Source of the DNA: JBLXBZ01 sp048265185
Lineage (GTDB): Bacteria > Pseudomonadota > Alphaproteobacteria > Rhizobiales > Stappiaceae
Reading direction: 5' to 3'
Assembly: GCA_048265185.1 (NCBI GenBank)
Contig: JBLXBZ010000001.1
Coordinates: forward strand, 186,001 to 250,000
DNA length: 64,000 nucleotides
The notes under the pieces are model-generated. The model did no database searches. It worked only from the letters and a program-made list of their open reading frames with translations, and was not told where the DNA came from. Within the stretch, counting starts at the first letter, position 1. Each line of letters starts with the position of its first letter. Position numbers and translations under genes: made by a program. This document shows, piece after piece, positions 35,853 through 43,852 of the stretch.

Positions 35853-36602
35853 TCAATAGCGGCGAAACAACGACACCAGCTTCCCTTGCACTCTCACGCG
35901 CCCTGGACCAAAGATGCGCGTCTCATAATTGGGGTTCGCCGCTTCGAGCGCAATTGAAGCGCCTTTTTTTCGTAATCGTTTGAGGGTCGCTTCTTCATCA
36001 TCCACGAGGGCGACGACGATGTCGCCGCTGTCGGCGCTGTCCGAGCGGCGAATAATGACTGTGTCGCCATCGAGAATGCCAGCCTCAATCATTGAATCGC
36101 CGCGCACTTCAAGGGCGAAATGAGACCCTTTGCCGAGCATGTCCGCAGGGATGGAGACGGAATGGCTGTGTTCTTCAATCGCTGAGATGGGAACGCCGGC
36201 GGCGATTCTTCCCATGACGGGAATGCTGACCGTGTCATTGGCGGCGTCGTCCGCCAGGTCGCGAACGGATGAAGCCCTAGCTCCGCTTTTTTGGTCCGCG
36301 GATGTCGATGCGTCCTTGCCAAGAGACCCCTCAATCACTTCAGGCGCGAATCCGCGCCCGCGTGACGAGGCCAGTCCGGGAGACAAGGAGTCCGGTAATT
36401 TGACCACTTCAAGCGCGCGCGCGCGGTTTGGCAACCGCCGAATGAAGCCTCGCTCTTCCAGAGCTGTAATCAAACGGTGAATCCCCGATTTCGAGCGCAG
36501 ATCAAGCGCGTCTTTCATCTCGTCAAAAGAAGGCGGGATGCCCGTTTCTTTCAAACGCTCATGAATGAACATTAAAAGTTCATGTTGTTTGTGCGTTAGC
36601 AT
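35853..36602 (-). CDS. lexA: LexA SOS repressor
   Basis: Represses the DNA-damage regulon and is inactivated by RecA-stimulated self-cleavage. 249 residues, longer than E. coli (202) because of a linker typical of alphaproteobacteria. The winged HTH covers about 1-65 (IPPSFDEMKDALDLRSKSG). The cleavage site is A135-G136 in GRIAAGVPI, the nucleophile S170 is in VRGDSMIEAGILDGD and the general base K208 is in EATLKRL. The start is ATG 36602. A GAAC-N7-GAAC box 58 bases upstream indicates autoregulation. It is last in the ppiD-trpDC-moaC-moeA-lexA series, but probably has its own promoter. Confidence 0.97.
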   Translation of the reverse strand: MLTHKQHELLMFIHERLKETGIPPSFDEMKDALDLRSKSGIHRLITALEERGFIRRLPNRARALEVVKLPDSLSPGLASSRGRGFAPEVIEGSLGKDASTSADQKSGARASSVRDLADDAANDTVSIPVMGRIAAGVPISAIEEHSHSVSIPADMLGKGSHFALEVRGDSMIEAGILDGDTVIIRRSDSADSGDIVVALVDDEEATLKRLRKKGASIALEAANPNYETRIFGPGRVRVQGKLVSLFRRY

Positions 36603-36659
36603 CCCGTAACGTCCCTATGATTGATCAAAATGTGTACAAATCATGAACCAATGATAGCT

Positions 36660-36674
36660 GTTCTTACTGTGTTC
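36660..36674 (-). promoter_or_regulatory. SOS box upstream of lexA
   Basis: The minus strand reads GAAC-ACAGTAA-GAAC, exactly the direct-repeat GAAC-N7-GAAC operator that alphaproteobacterial LexA binds. It lies in the 91-base gap between moeA and lexA, 58 bases before the lexA start, consistent with autorepression. Confidence 0.88.
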
Positions 36675-36693
36675 CACAAGTCTTAATCTCGGA

Positions 36694-37908
36694 TTAGCGC
36701 GTGTCCAGGCGTAAAATGGTCGCTTTTTCACCTGCGCCGGCGGCGGACGCATGCGGCGGACGTAGAATCAGCGCTTGAGAATGCGCAAGGGAGGATAACA
36801 TTGAAGAGTCTTGTCTGGTGAAGGGCTTGACCTGTAATTGACCGTGCTTGTCCCTTTGCAGCGTCGCCCGCACATATTCTTCGCGTTCATCATTTTGCGG
36901 AAGCGGGGCGAGGAGAGTGGCGTGGTCGAAATTGTGAGCGACGCCGCTTCGCCCCAACAGGGCGTAAATCAACGGCTTCAGGAAAAGAATGGCGCAGATG
37001 AGTCCTGAAACGGGATTCCCGGGGAGAGCCAATACTTTCATTCCGTCCAGACGCCCCGCCATTAACGGTTTTCCGGGGCGCATGGCGATACGCCAGAAAG
37101 CCAGCTCCATTCCCGCGTGTTTCAACACATCCTGAACAATGTCGTGATCGCCCACGGAGGCTCCGCCAAGGGTGATTAATATATCGGCTTGAGCTGCGCG
37201 GGCTTGCTCTATTTTTTTCTTCATGAAGTGTGGGTCGTCGGGGCAGACGCCGAGATTGATAGGCTCTCCGCCGCACTCAGTGACAAAGGCGGCCAGTCCG
37301 ATCTGGTTCGAGGCGATGATCTGATCCGGTCCGGGGAGGGCTCCGGGTTCGACCAATTCGTCGCCGGTGGCCAAAATCGCCACTTTGGGTTGACGCGTCA
37401 CCAGCGGCGCCGGATGGTTCAGAGCCGCCGCTAGCGACAGTTCTCTAAAGCCCAATCTCACGCCGGCGCGCAGTTGAACGTCGCCGGCCTTGAAGTCGAG
37501 GCCGATGGGGCGAATATAGCGACCAGCGCTTACAGGCTCCAGAACCTTGACTTTTTCGCCGTCGCGTTCGGCGTTCTCTTGAATGAGGATCGCGTCAGCG
37601 CCTTCCGGGGTGGGAGCGCCTGTGAAAATACGCACGGCTTCGCCCGGTCCTATCGCTCCTTGATAGCGGCGCCCGGCTGGCGCCTCGCCAATCACCGTGA
37701 GCGCGGCGCCCGCCTGTTGGGCGTCTTGCGCGCGTACGGCGTAGCCGTCCATGGCGGAGGCGGCGAAAGGTGGCTGGTCGCGGGTGGCTTTCAAGTCGTC
37801 GGCGAGCGTTCGTCCTTCGCATGAAAGAAGGGGGACTGACTGGCTGGGAAGGCGCTCAGCGTCGGACAAAATGTTTTTGAGAGCGTCAGCGACGGAAATC
37901 AGTGCCAT
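36694..37908 (-). CDS. moeA: Molybdopterin molybdenumtransferase MoeA
   Basis: Inserts molybdate into adenylylated molybdopterin, the last step of Mo-cofactor synthesis. About 404 residues from ATG 37908 (MALISVADALKNIL). Motifs are AASAMDGYAVRAQD, IFTGAPTPEGADAILIQE, ITLGGASVGDHDIVQDVL (the MPT-binding GGxSxGDxD region) and VLALPGNPVSG. The ATG lies one base after the moaC stop, with AAGGAC as ribosome site; the longer frame to 37986 overlaps moaC and is unlikely. It is cotranscribed with moaC. Confidence 0.96.
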   Translation of the reverse strand: MALISVADALKNILSDAERLPSQSVPLLSCEGRTLADDLKATRDQPPFAASAMDGYAVRAQDAQQAGAALTVIGEAPAGRRYQGAIGPGEAVRIFTGAPTPEGADAILIQENAERDGEKVKVLEPVSAGRYIRPIGLDFKAGDVQLRAGVRLGFRELSLAAALNHPAPLVTRQPKVAILATGDELVEPGALPGPDQIIASNQIGLAAFVTECGGEPINLGVCPDDPHFMKKKIEQARAAQADILITLGGASVGDHDIVQDVLKHAGMELAFWRIAMRPGKPLMAGRLDGMKVLALPGNPVSGLICAILFLKPLIYALLGRSGVAHNFDHATLLAPLPQNDEREEYVRATLQRDKHGQLQVKPFTRQDSSMLSSLAHSQALILRPPHASAAGAGEKATILRLDTR

Positions 37909-37909
37909 A

Positions 37910-38419
37910 TTATTTGTCCTTGACGTTATCCGCGCTCCAATCGCCGGATTTCCCGCCGGTTTTTTCAACGACGCGAAGGCCGCCAATAACCATGCCCTTA
38001 TCGACGGCTTTGGCCATGTCGTAGATGGTGAGGCAGGCGATTGACGCCGCGCTCAAGGCTTCCATTTCGACGCCTGTTTGGCCTGAGACTTTTGCCTGCG
38101 CCGTAACGCGCACGCCGGGCAGCTCGTCATCTTGCGTGAAGGAAATCGAGACTTTCGACAGGGCTAGCGGGTGGCATAGCGGTATAAGTTCGTGCGTTCG
38201 TTTGGCTCCCATGATTCCAGCGATGCGGGCCGCTCCCAGAACGTCGCCTTTCTTACTGTCGCCGTGACGAATCATATGTAGCGTTTCCAGCCGCATTTTC
38301 ACATATCCTTCCGCGCTGGCGGTGCGGGAGGTGACCGCCTTGTCGGAGACGTCGACCATATGAGCCGCGCCGCTGTCGTCCAAATGAGTGAGCTTGCCGT
38401 TCAAAATCTCCACCGCCAC
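37910..38419 (-). CDS. moaC: Cyclic pyranopterin monophosphate synthase MoaC
   Basis: Works with MoaA in the first step of Mo-cofactor synthesis. 169 residues. Motifs: MVDVSDKAVTSRTASAEGYV at the start, KKGDVLGAARIAGIMGAKRT, HELIPLCHPL (active-site histidine region), TGVEMEALSAAS and LTIYDMAKAVDKGM. The start is a GTG at 38419 with AAGGA five bases upstream, eight bases after the trpC stop. moaA is not in the window. Confidence 0.97.
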   Translation of the reverse strand: MAVEILNGKLTHLDDSGAAHMVDVSDKAVTSRTASAEGYVKMRLETLHMIRHGDSKKGDVLGAARIAGIMGAKRTHELIPLCHPLALSKVSISFTQDDELPGVRVTAQAKVSGQTGVEMEALSAASIACLTIYDMAKAVDKGMVIGGLRVVEKTGGKSGDWSADNVKDK

Positions 38420-38427
38420 GGTTTTCC

Positions 38428-39225
38428 TTATTCTCCGCGCGTGAGAAGCGAGCGGGTCGCCGCTTCCACGTCTTGTTGGCGCATAAGGCTTTCGCCAATG
38501 AGGAAAGTCGACACGCCGACTTTTTCCATGCGTTCAAGATCCTGAGGCGTGAACAGGCCGGATTCGCCGATGATGAGCCTGTCCTTTGGCGCCAGCGGGG
38601 CTAGGGTTTCGGTTGTTTCCAAGCGCGTTTCGAAAGTTTTCAGGTTGCGGTTGTTGACGCCGAGCAAGGGCGAACGCATTTTTAGCGCGCGTTCCATTTC
38701 ATTCTCGTCATGAACCTCGATCAAGACGTCCATATCCAGACCGAAGGCGGCGTCTTCCAATTCGGCGGCCAATCCATCTTCGACGGCGGCGAGGATGATC
38801 AAGATGCAATCTGCGCCCCAGACCCGAGCCTCGTAAACCTGATATACGTCATAAAGAAAATCCTTGCGAAGCACAGGCAGGCTAACCGCGTCGCGCGCAA
38901 GTCCAAGATATTCTGGGCGCCCTTGAAAGGAAGGCTTGTCCGTGAGGACCGATAGACAGCTCGCGCCACCGGCTTCATAAGCTTTCGCTAGGGCGCCGGG
39001 TTCAAAATCTTCTCGTATCAGGCCTTTGGAGGGGCTGGCTTTCTTGATTTCGGCAATCAGGCCGAATTCTGCGCCCGCGCGTTTGGCTTGCAAGGCTTTG
39101 GCGAAACCACGCGTGGGGGCGGCGGTCTCAGCCTGGTTCCGCAGCTCCAACTCTCCCGTCACCGCTTTCGCGGCTGCGATTTCTTCGCGCTTGTAAGCTT
39201 CAATTTTTTGTAAGATGTCCGCCAT
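38428..39225 (-). CDS. trpC: Indole-3-glycerol phosphate synthase
   Basis: Closes carboxyphenylamino-deoxyribulose phosphate to indole-3-glycerol phosphate in tryptophan synthesis. The 265-residue TIM barrel starts MADILQKIEAYKREEIAAAK. It has the catalytic EIKKASPSKGLIREDF, VLRKDFLYDVYQVYEARVWG, LLGVNNRNLKTFE and IIGESGLFTPQDLERM. It is monofunctional (no TrpF fusion). Its ATG overlaps the trpD stop by one base (TAATG), so translation is coupled. Confidence 0.98.
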   Translation of the reverse strand: MADILQKIEAYKREEIAAAKAVTGELELRNQAETAAPTRGFAKALQAKRAGAEFGLIAEIKKASPSKGLIREDFEPGALAKAYEAGGASCLSVLTDKPSFQGRPEYLGLARDAVSLPVLRKDFLYDVYQVYEARVWGADCILIILAAVEDGLAAELEDAAFGLDMDVLIEVHDENEMERALKMRSPLLGVNNRNLKTFETRLETTETLAPLAPKDRLIIGESGLFTPQDLERMEKVGVSTFLIGESLMRQQDVEAATRSLLTRGE

Positions 39226-40244
39226 TATTGTTTTCCTTGGGAGAGCCGCACCAGCGCGTCCAGACGAGCGCGGGCCTGTCCGCCGTCTATAGCCTCCGCC
39301 GCCATGGCGACGCCCTCTTTAAGAGTTTCGGCTTTTCCTGCGACGATCAATGTGGCGCCGGCGTTCATCAAAACGATATCGCGATAAGCGCCGTGCTCGC
39401 CGTCCAGAACCTTACGCAGCGCCGCCGCATTTTCGGGAGGCTCGCCGCCCTTGAGGTCTGCAGGACGCGACCGCTCAAGACCAACGTCTTCAGGAGTAAC
39501 TTCGAAATGGCTGATTTCGCCATTTTTCAACTGGGCCACTTTTGTGGGGCCCGTGGTCGTGATTTCGTCCAAACCATCTGAGCCATGCACCACCCAAGCG
39601 TGTTGGGATCCATGAGCTTGCAAAACTTTCGCTAGCGGCTCCACCCATTGACTGGCGTAAACGCCGACCATTTGCCGCGTCACGCCGGCGGGGTTGGAGA
39701 GCGGCCCCAGAAGATTGAAAATGGTTCTCGTGCCCAGCTCGGTTCGCGCGGGGCCGACGTGTTTCATGGCTGCGTGGTGGTTTGGCGCGAACATGAAGCC
39801 CACCCCGGCTTCGCGAATGCAGCGGGAGATTTTTTCGGGCGGCGCGTCAATGTCGACGCCAAGTTCCCGCAATGCGTCGGCGGATCCTGAGCGTGAGGAC
39901 AGCGAACGATTGCCATGTTTAGCTACGGGAACGCCGCAGCCGGCGACCACAAACGCCGCGCAAGTGGATATGTTATAGGTGCCAGAGGCGTCGCCGCCAG
40001 TGCCCACCACGTCCACGGCCTCTGGCGGGGCGTCTACCCCTAGCATTTTGGCTCGCATGGTCGTCACGGCGCCGACGATCTCGTCCACGGTTTCGCCGCG
40101 CACGCGCAGCGCCATGAGAAATCCGCCAATTTGCGCTGGAGTCGCCGCGCCGGACATGATGACGTCGAAGGCGGTCTCCGCTTCGACGCGCGTTAATGGC
40201 TGGCCATCTGCGGCCTTTGCGATCAGGGACTTCAGATTGCTCAT
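39225..40244 (-). CDS. trpD: Anthranilate phosphoribosyltransferase
   Basis: Joins anthranilate and PRPP, the second step of tryptophan synthesis. 339 residues. Motifs: the PRPP loop VVGTGGDASGTYNISTCAAF, VAKHGNRSLSSRSGSADAL, the anthranilate site FMFAPNHHAAMKHVGPAR, and IFNLLGPLSNPAGVTRQMVG. Start ATG 40244. trpC follows with a one-base overlap. No trpE/trpG lies nearby; in Hyphomicrobiales these are commonly elsewhere as a trpEG fusion. Confidence 0.98.
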   Translation of the reverse strand: MSNLKSLIAKAADGQPLTRVEAETAFDVIMSGAATPAQIGGFLMALRVRGETVDEIVGAVTTMRAKMLGVDAPPEAVDVVGTGGDASGTYNISTCAAFVVAGCGVPVAKHGNRSLSSRSGSADALRELGVDIDAPPEKISRCIREAGVGFMFAPNHHAAMKHVGPARTELGTRTIFNLLGPLSNPAGVTRQMVGVYASQWVEPLAKVLQAHGSQHAWVVHGSDGLDEITTTGPTKVAQLKNGEISHFEVTPEDVGLERSRPADLKGGEPPENAAALRKVLDGEHGAYRDIVLMNAGATLIVAGKAETLKEGVAMAAEAIDGGQARARLDALVRLSQGKQ

Positions 40245-40320
40245 GAGCCGCAGCTCCCGTAATTGGAGAAGCGCCGAAGAGGCGCTCCTGATTTCAGGAA
40301 ATATCGTTCAAGGCGGAAGT

Positions 40321-42213
40321 TTAAGAACCGCTGGGCGTTCCGGTGATCTGCAGCAGAACGGGCTGGTTGATCTCAACGCCTACGCGCGTTTCCACTTCGG
40401 CGACATAGGCGCCAATGATCGAGTTTTGAAGACTTTCAGAGAGTTGCACGTCCATGTTCGCCACGTCTTCGGCTTCGCGGAAAAAGGCCGGTTGGGAGAC
40501 CTCCGCCACTTCGAGCACGATGTAGTCGCCATTTTCGCCTGGCGTCGTCGCGGTGAAGCCTTTCGGTCCGGAAAACGCCATCTGAACCGCGTCGCTTGAT
40601 AGCCCGTCCACTTGCGCCGCGCGCTTGAACGGCGCTGACGTCTGGACCGTTACGCCTAAAGCGTCCGCGAGCTGGGTGAGGGGTTTTCCGTCTTTGAGTT
40701 CTTGCTCGGAATTTTCAGCGAGAGCTTTCAGCTTTTGTTGTTGTTGATCGCCCGTCCAGGCTTCGATCACGGCTTGGCGCACTTCATCCAGCGTTTGATC
40801 GCGTTCCGGCGTGATATCGGTGACTTCATACCAGAGGAAGCCGTCGCGGCCGAGAGGAAGCGCGTCATTTTCCAGACCAATGTCGGCGTCAAAAACTTTA
40901 TTAAGCAAGTCTTCGGCCTCCGGCAAAGAGACCGTCTCGCCATCTTGCGTCACGCCTGTCGCGTCAAAGGCGGCTGGCGTTTCCAGGGGCAGAGAAAAAC
41001 GTTCAGAGACCTCTTGCAATGTGGCTCCGCCAGCGCGGGCGTCTTCAACCGTATCATGGAGGTCAAGAACCTCTTGTCGCGCAGTTTCAAGAGCCAGCTC
41101 ATTTTTGAGCGTAGCCTCGACTTCGCTGAAGGCGCGGGTCTGCGCGGGGCGGATCTCGGAAACTTTCAAGATGATAGAGCCAAACCGACCATCGACGACG
41201 CCTGAGGTTTTTCCTTCGGCAAGAGAGAAAGCCGCTTCCGCAACGGCGGGATCCAAAAGATCCGCTTTCGCCATGAATCCCAGATCGACTTGCTCTTCGG
41301 TCATGGATTGGTCGGCGAGAATTTCAGTGAATGTTTTTCCCTCGGCCAACTCAGCGGCCGCTGCTTCGGCGTCGGCTTTCGAAGGGAACGACATCTGCAG
41401 GATTTTGCGTTTTTCCGGCTCGGCGAACCGGTCTGTGGAGGCTTCATAACGTTCGCGAGCGGCTTCGTCGCTGACGTCTTCCGGTTTGACGATATTCTCA
41501 GGCGTGAGCGAAAGCAGGGCTACCTGGCGAAACTCCGGCGCTCGGTATTCAGATTGATTGTCGGCGAAATAGGTTGTGAGTTCTTCCTCCGAAGGCTGTG
41601 GGATATCGCCGACAAGCGCTTCGCCCAGATTCAAATAGCGAATCGTTCGCTCTTCATTTTGATGGATGAAGAAAGCCTCCAGATAAGGCGCGGGGGCGGT
41701 GAGACTACCGGCGAGACCTTCAGCAAGCTGTTGACGCTCCGCCAACTGGCGGCGTTCGATCACGTAGTTGTCTTCGCTTACGCCATTTGCGGCGAGGAGT
41801 TGCGCCAGTCGATTGCGATCATAGCCGCCGCCGGGATTTTGAAAGGCGGGGTCGTTCTGAATTATCTTGACCAATTGCTGATCGGAGATGCCAAGCTTCA
41901 AACTGGACGCGGCTTCGTTAAGCGCCGCTTCGGCGACCAGTTGGCCAAGAACTTGTCCCGGAACGCCAAAAGCTGCGCCTTCGCTTGTCGAAAGCGGTCG
42001 GCCGATTTGCCGTCCGAGCGTGTCGAGCTGACGCCGGTAGGCGGTTTCAAAACTGAAGGCTGAGATTTCGGTGTCGCCGACTTCCGCCACGACGTTTTGA
42101 TTGAAATTGCCGAAAATATCAGCAACGCCCCAAACAGCGAAACTCATTACGAGGAGTGCAATCAGGAGTTTGGCAAACCAGGTCTTGGCGCCGTTGCGCA
42201 GGGCGTCGAGCAT
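40321..42213 (-). CDS. ppiD: Periplasmic peptidyl-prolyl isomerase/chaperone, PpiD type
   Basis: A 630-residue inner-membrane-anchored folding factor for exported proteins. One membrane helix lies at about residues 15-33 (FAKLLIALLVMSFAVWGVAD). A SurA/PpiD-like N-terminal chaperone region follows (VVAEVGDTEISAFSFETAYR, VLGQLVAEAALNEAASSLKL). A parvulin-type rotamase domain sits near 240-370 (RKILQMSFPSKADAEAAAAE, LGFMAKADLLDPAVAEAAFS). The C-terminal region resembles the second PpiD chaperone half. It is divergent from tpiA and heads the ppiD-trpD-trpC series. The parvulin domain of PpiD is often catalytically weak, and activity cannot be judged here. Confidence 0.9.
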   Translation of the reverse strand: MLDALRNGAKTWFAKLLIALLVMSFAVWGVADIFGNFNQNVVAEVGDTEISAFSFETAYRRQLDTLGRQIGRPLSTSEGAAFGVPGQVLGQLVAEAALNEAASSLKLGISDQQLVKIIQNDPAFQNPGGGYDRNRLAQLLAANGVSEDNYVIERRQLAERQQLAEGLAGSLTAPAPYLEAFFIHQNEERTIRYLNLGEALVGDIPQPSEEELTTYFADNQSEYRAPEFRQVALLSLTPENIVKPEDVSDEAARERYEASTDRFAEPEKRKILQMSFPSKADAEAAAAELAEGKTFTEILADQSMTEEQVDLGFMAKADLLDPAVAEAAFSLAEGKTSGVVDGRFGSIILKVSEIRPAQTRAFSEVEATLKNELALETARQEVLDLHDTVEDARAGGATLQEVSERFSLPLETPAAFDATGVTQDGETVSLPEAEDLLNKVFDADIGLENDALPLGRDGFLWYEVTDITPERDQTLDEVRQAVIEAWTGDQQQQKLKALAENSEQELKDGKPLTQLADALGVTVQTSAPFKRAAQVDGLSSDAVQMAFSGPKGFTATTPGENGDYIVLEVAEVSQPAFFREAEDVANMDVQLSESLQNSIIGAYVAEVETRVGVEINQPVLLQITGTPSGS

Positions 42214-42459
42214 GTTTTTTTCCGTCTGTACGAATAGAAATCGAATTTAAATGCCTCATCCGGTGAAGGAGTAAAGCGGCGTGAATGATAGAGACGCCAT
42301 GCAATTCGGGCAAGGCGTTGCGACAATCCATTTTTGTCTATGCCAGTTTCAAAGTCTCGCGACAATTTGATATTGTGACTTTTTATAATCAGGCGATCAA
42401 TTTTCTGATAGGACCTTTTGTCATGAAATGAGGTTCTCAAGCTTTTGGAGTGAGTGCGA

Positions 42460-43212
42460 ATGAGTGAGATCGTGAAGCCGCTTGTTGCTGGAAACTGGAA
42501 AATGAACGGCCTGCGCGAAAGTCTGGCTGAGCTGACTGGGGTTATCGGCGGCATGCCCGCCGAGCTGAAGGCCGACGTCATGATTTGTCCGCCGGCGACC
42601 TTAATATCGTCAGCGGCGAGCCTTTGCGTGGGGAGCTCTTTGTCTTTAGGCGGTCAGGATTGTCATGCGCAGGCTTCCGGCGCGCATACGGGCGACATTT
42701 CCGCGCCAATGCTGCGCGACGCCGGAGCCAGCGCGGTCATTGTTGGGCACTCGGAGCGCCGGTCCGACCATGGAGAAACCGATGACGTGGTTCGGTCCAA
42801 AGCTCAGGCGGCGTGGGCTGCGGGGCTGAGCGCGATTATTTGCGTTGGCGAGACCGAAGCGCAACGTCGCTCCGGTCAGGCGCTTGACGTGGTGGGCGCG
42901 CAATTGGCCGCCTCGGTCCCTGACGGCGCGGGCGCCGCCAACACGGTGATCGCCTATGAGCCTGTTTGGGCCATTGGCACCGGTTTGACGCCGACGGTTG
43001 ATGATGTGGCGCAAATGCACGCGTTTTTGCGCGAAAAGCTGGAGGCTCGCTTCGCTGGAGAGGGACGGAGGATTCGCCTCTTATACGGTGGTTCGGTCAA
43101 ACCCGCTAACGCTCGCGAGCTGATGTCGGTTGCAAATGTTGACGGCGCGCTGGTTGGCGGCGCAAGCTTGAAATCTTCGGATTTCCTAGGCATTATCAAC
43201 GTCTATTCGTAG
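42460..43212 (+). CDS. tpiA: Triosephosphate isomerase
   Basis: Interconverts dihydroxyacetone phosphate and glyceraldehyde 3-phosphate. About 250 residues. Catalytic motifs: VAGNWKMNGLRES (Asn/Lys), VIVGHSERRSDHGETDD (catalytic His), VIAYEPVWAIGTGLTP (catalytic Glu) and LLYGGSVKPANARELM (phosphate loop). ATG 42460 with GGAG nine bases upstream is preferred; an in-frame GTG at 42454 would sit too close to that site. It is followed by secG and pyrG in the usual alphaproteobacterial order. Confidence 0.97.
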   Translation: MSEIVKPLVAGNWKMNGLRESLAELTGVIGGMPAELKADVMICPPATLISSAASLCVGSSLSLGGQDCHAQASGAHTGDISAPMLRDAGASAVIVGHSERRSDHGETDDVVRSKAQAAWAAGLSAIICVGETEAQRRSGQALDVVGAQLAASVPDGAGAANTVIAYEPVWAIGTGLTPTVDDVAQMHAFLREKLEARFAGEGRRIRLLYGGSVKPANARELMSVANVDGALVGGASLKSSDFLGIINVYS

Positions 43213-43311
43213 GGTTTTTTGCGCAAATGAATATTTGTTTGCTGACAAGGGTGGAAAGCTTCGGGACATTCGTGTAGAAGGCCCGAAATCTTACAGACAA
43301 GACTGGTACCA

Positions 43312-43713
43312 ATGGAAACCGTCATTATCGTCATTCACTTGATGGTTGTGCTTGCACTCGTTCTCGTAGTCTTACTCCAGCGCTCCGAAGGCGGCGCGCT
43401 TGGAATGGGCGGCGGCGGGGGCGGCGGAGGACTTATGTCCAGCCGCGGCACGGCCAACATTCTCACTCGGGCGACGGCTTTGTTAGCCGCCGCATTCTTT
43501 GCGACGTCGCTTACGTTAGCGCTTATCGCTCGCACCGCCGATGCGCCTAGCTCGATTCTGGACGCTGTTCCCGGCGTTGAAACCGCGCCGCTCGGCGCGA
43601 CAGGAGACGGCCAGGGCGTTCTGAATCAGCTGAAACGTCCAACGGACGATGCTGGCGCAGACGCGACCACATCGCCGGCAGCGGATGGGCCTCAGGTCCC
43701 CGCAGCGCAATAG
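43312..43713 (+). CDS. secG: Preprotein translocase subunit SecG
   Basis: A small SecYEG channel subunit that aids protein export. 133 residues with two membrane helices: IIVIHLMVVLALVLVVLLQ (about 4-22) and ILTRATALLAAAFFATSLTL (about 50-72). Between them lies the SecG signature LLQRSEGGALGMGGGG with an eight-glycine run and LMSSRGTANIL. The long Pro/Ala/Asp-rich tail is usual in this order. Start ATG 43312; the ribosome site is weak. It lies between tpiA and pyrG. Confidence 0.95.
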   Translation: METVIIVIHLMVVLALVLVVLLQRSEGGALGMGGGGGGGGLMSSRGTANILTRATALLAAAFFATSLTLALIARTADAPSSILDAVPGVETAPLGATGDGQGVLNQLKRPTDDAGADATTSPAADGPQVPAAQ

Positions 43714-43760
43714 ATGGCTTGTGAACGGTTTGCCCGTTCACGTTCAATTACTATTCGTTA

Positions 43761-43792
43761 AACGCCCTGCGGCGTGTTCGCGGGGCGTTTTC
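43761..43792 (+). terminator. Terminator after secG
   Basis: An AACGCCCTGCG/CGCGGGGCGTT hairpin with one mismatch is followed by TTTTCTTG. It ends the tpiA-secG transcript before pyrG, though read-through is possible. Confidence 0.82.
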
Positions 43793-43852
43793 TTGTGTGT
43801 TCACAAAATCGGGCTTTCTTGTTTGGGGTCCGAGGCGATATGATATCTTTCC

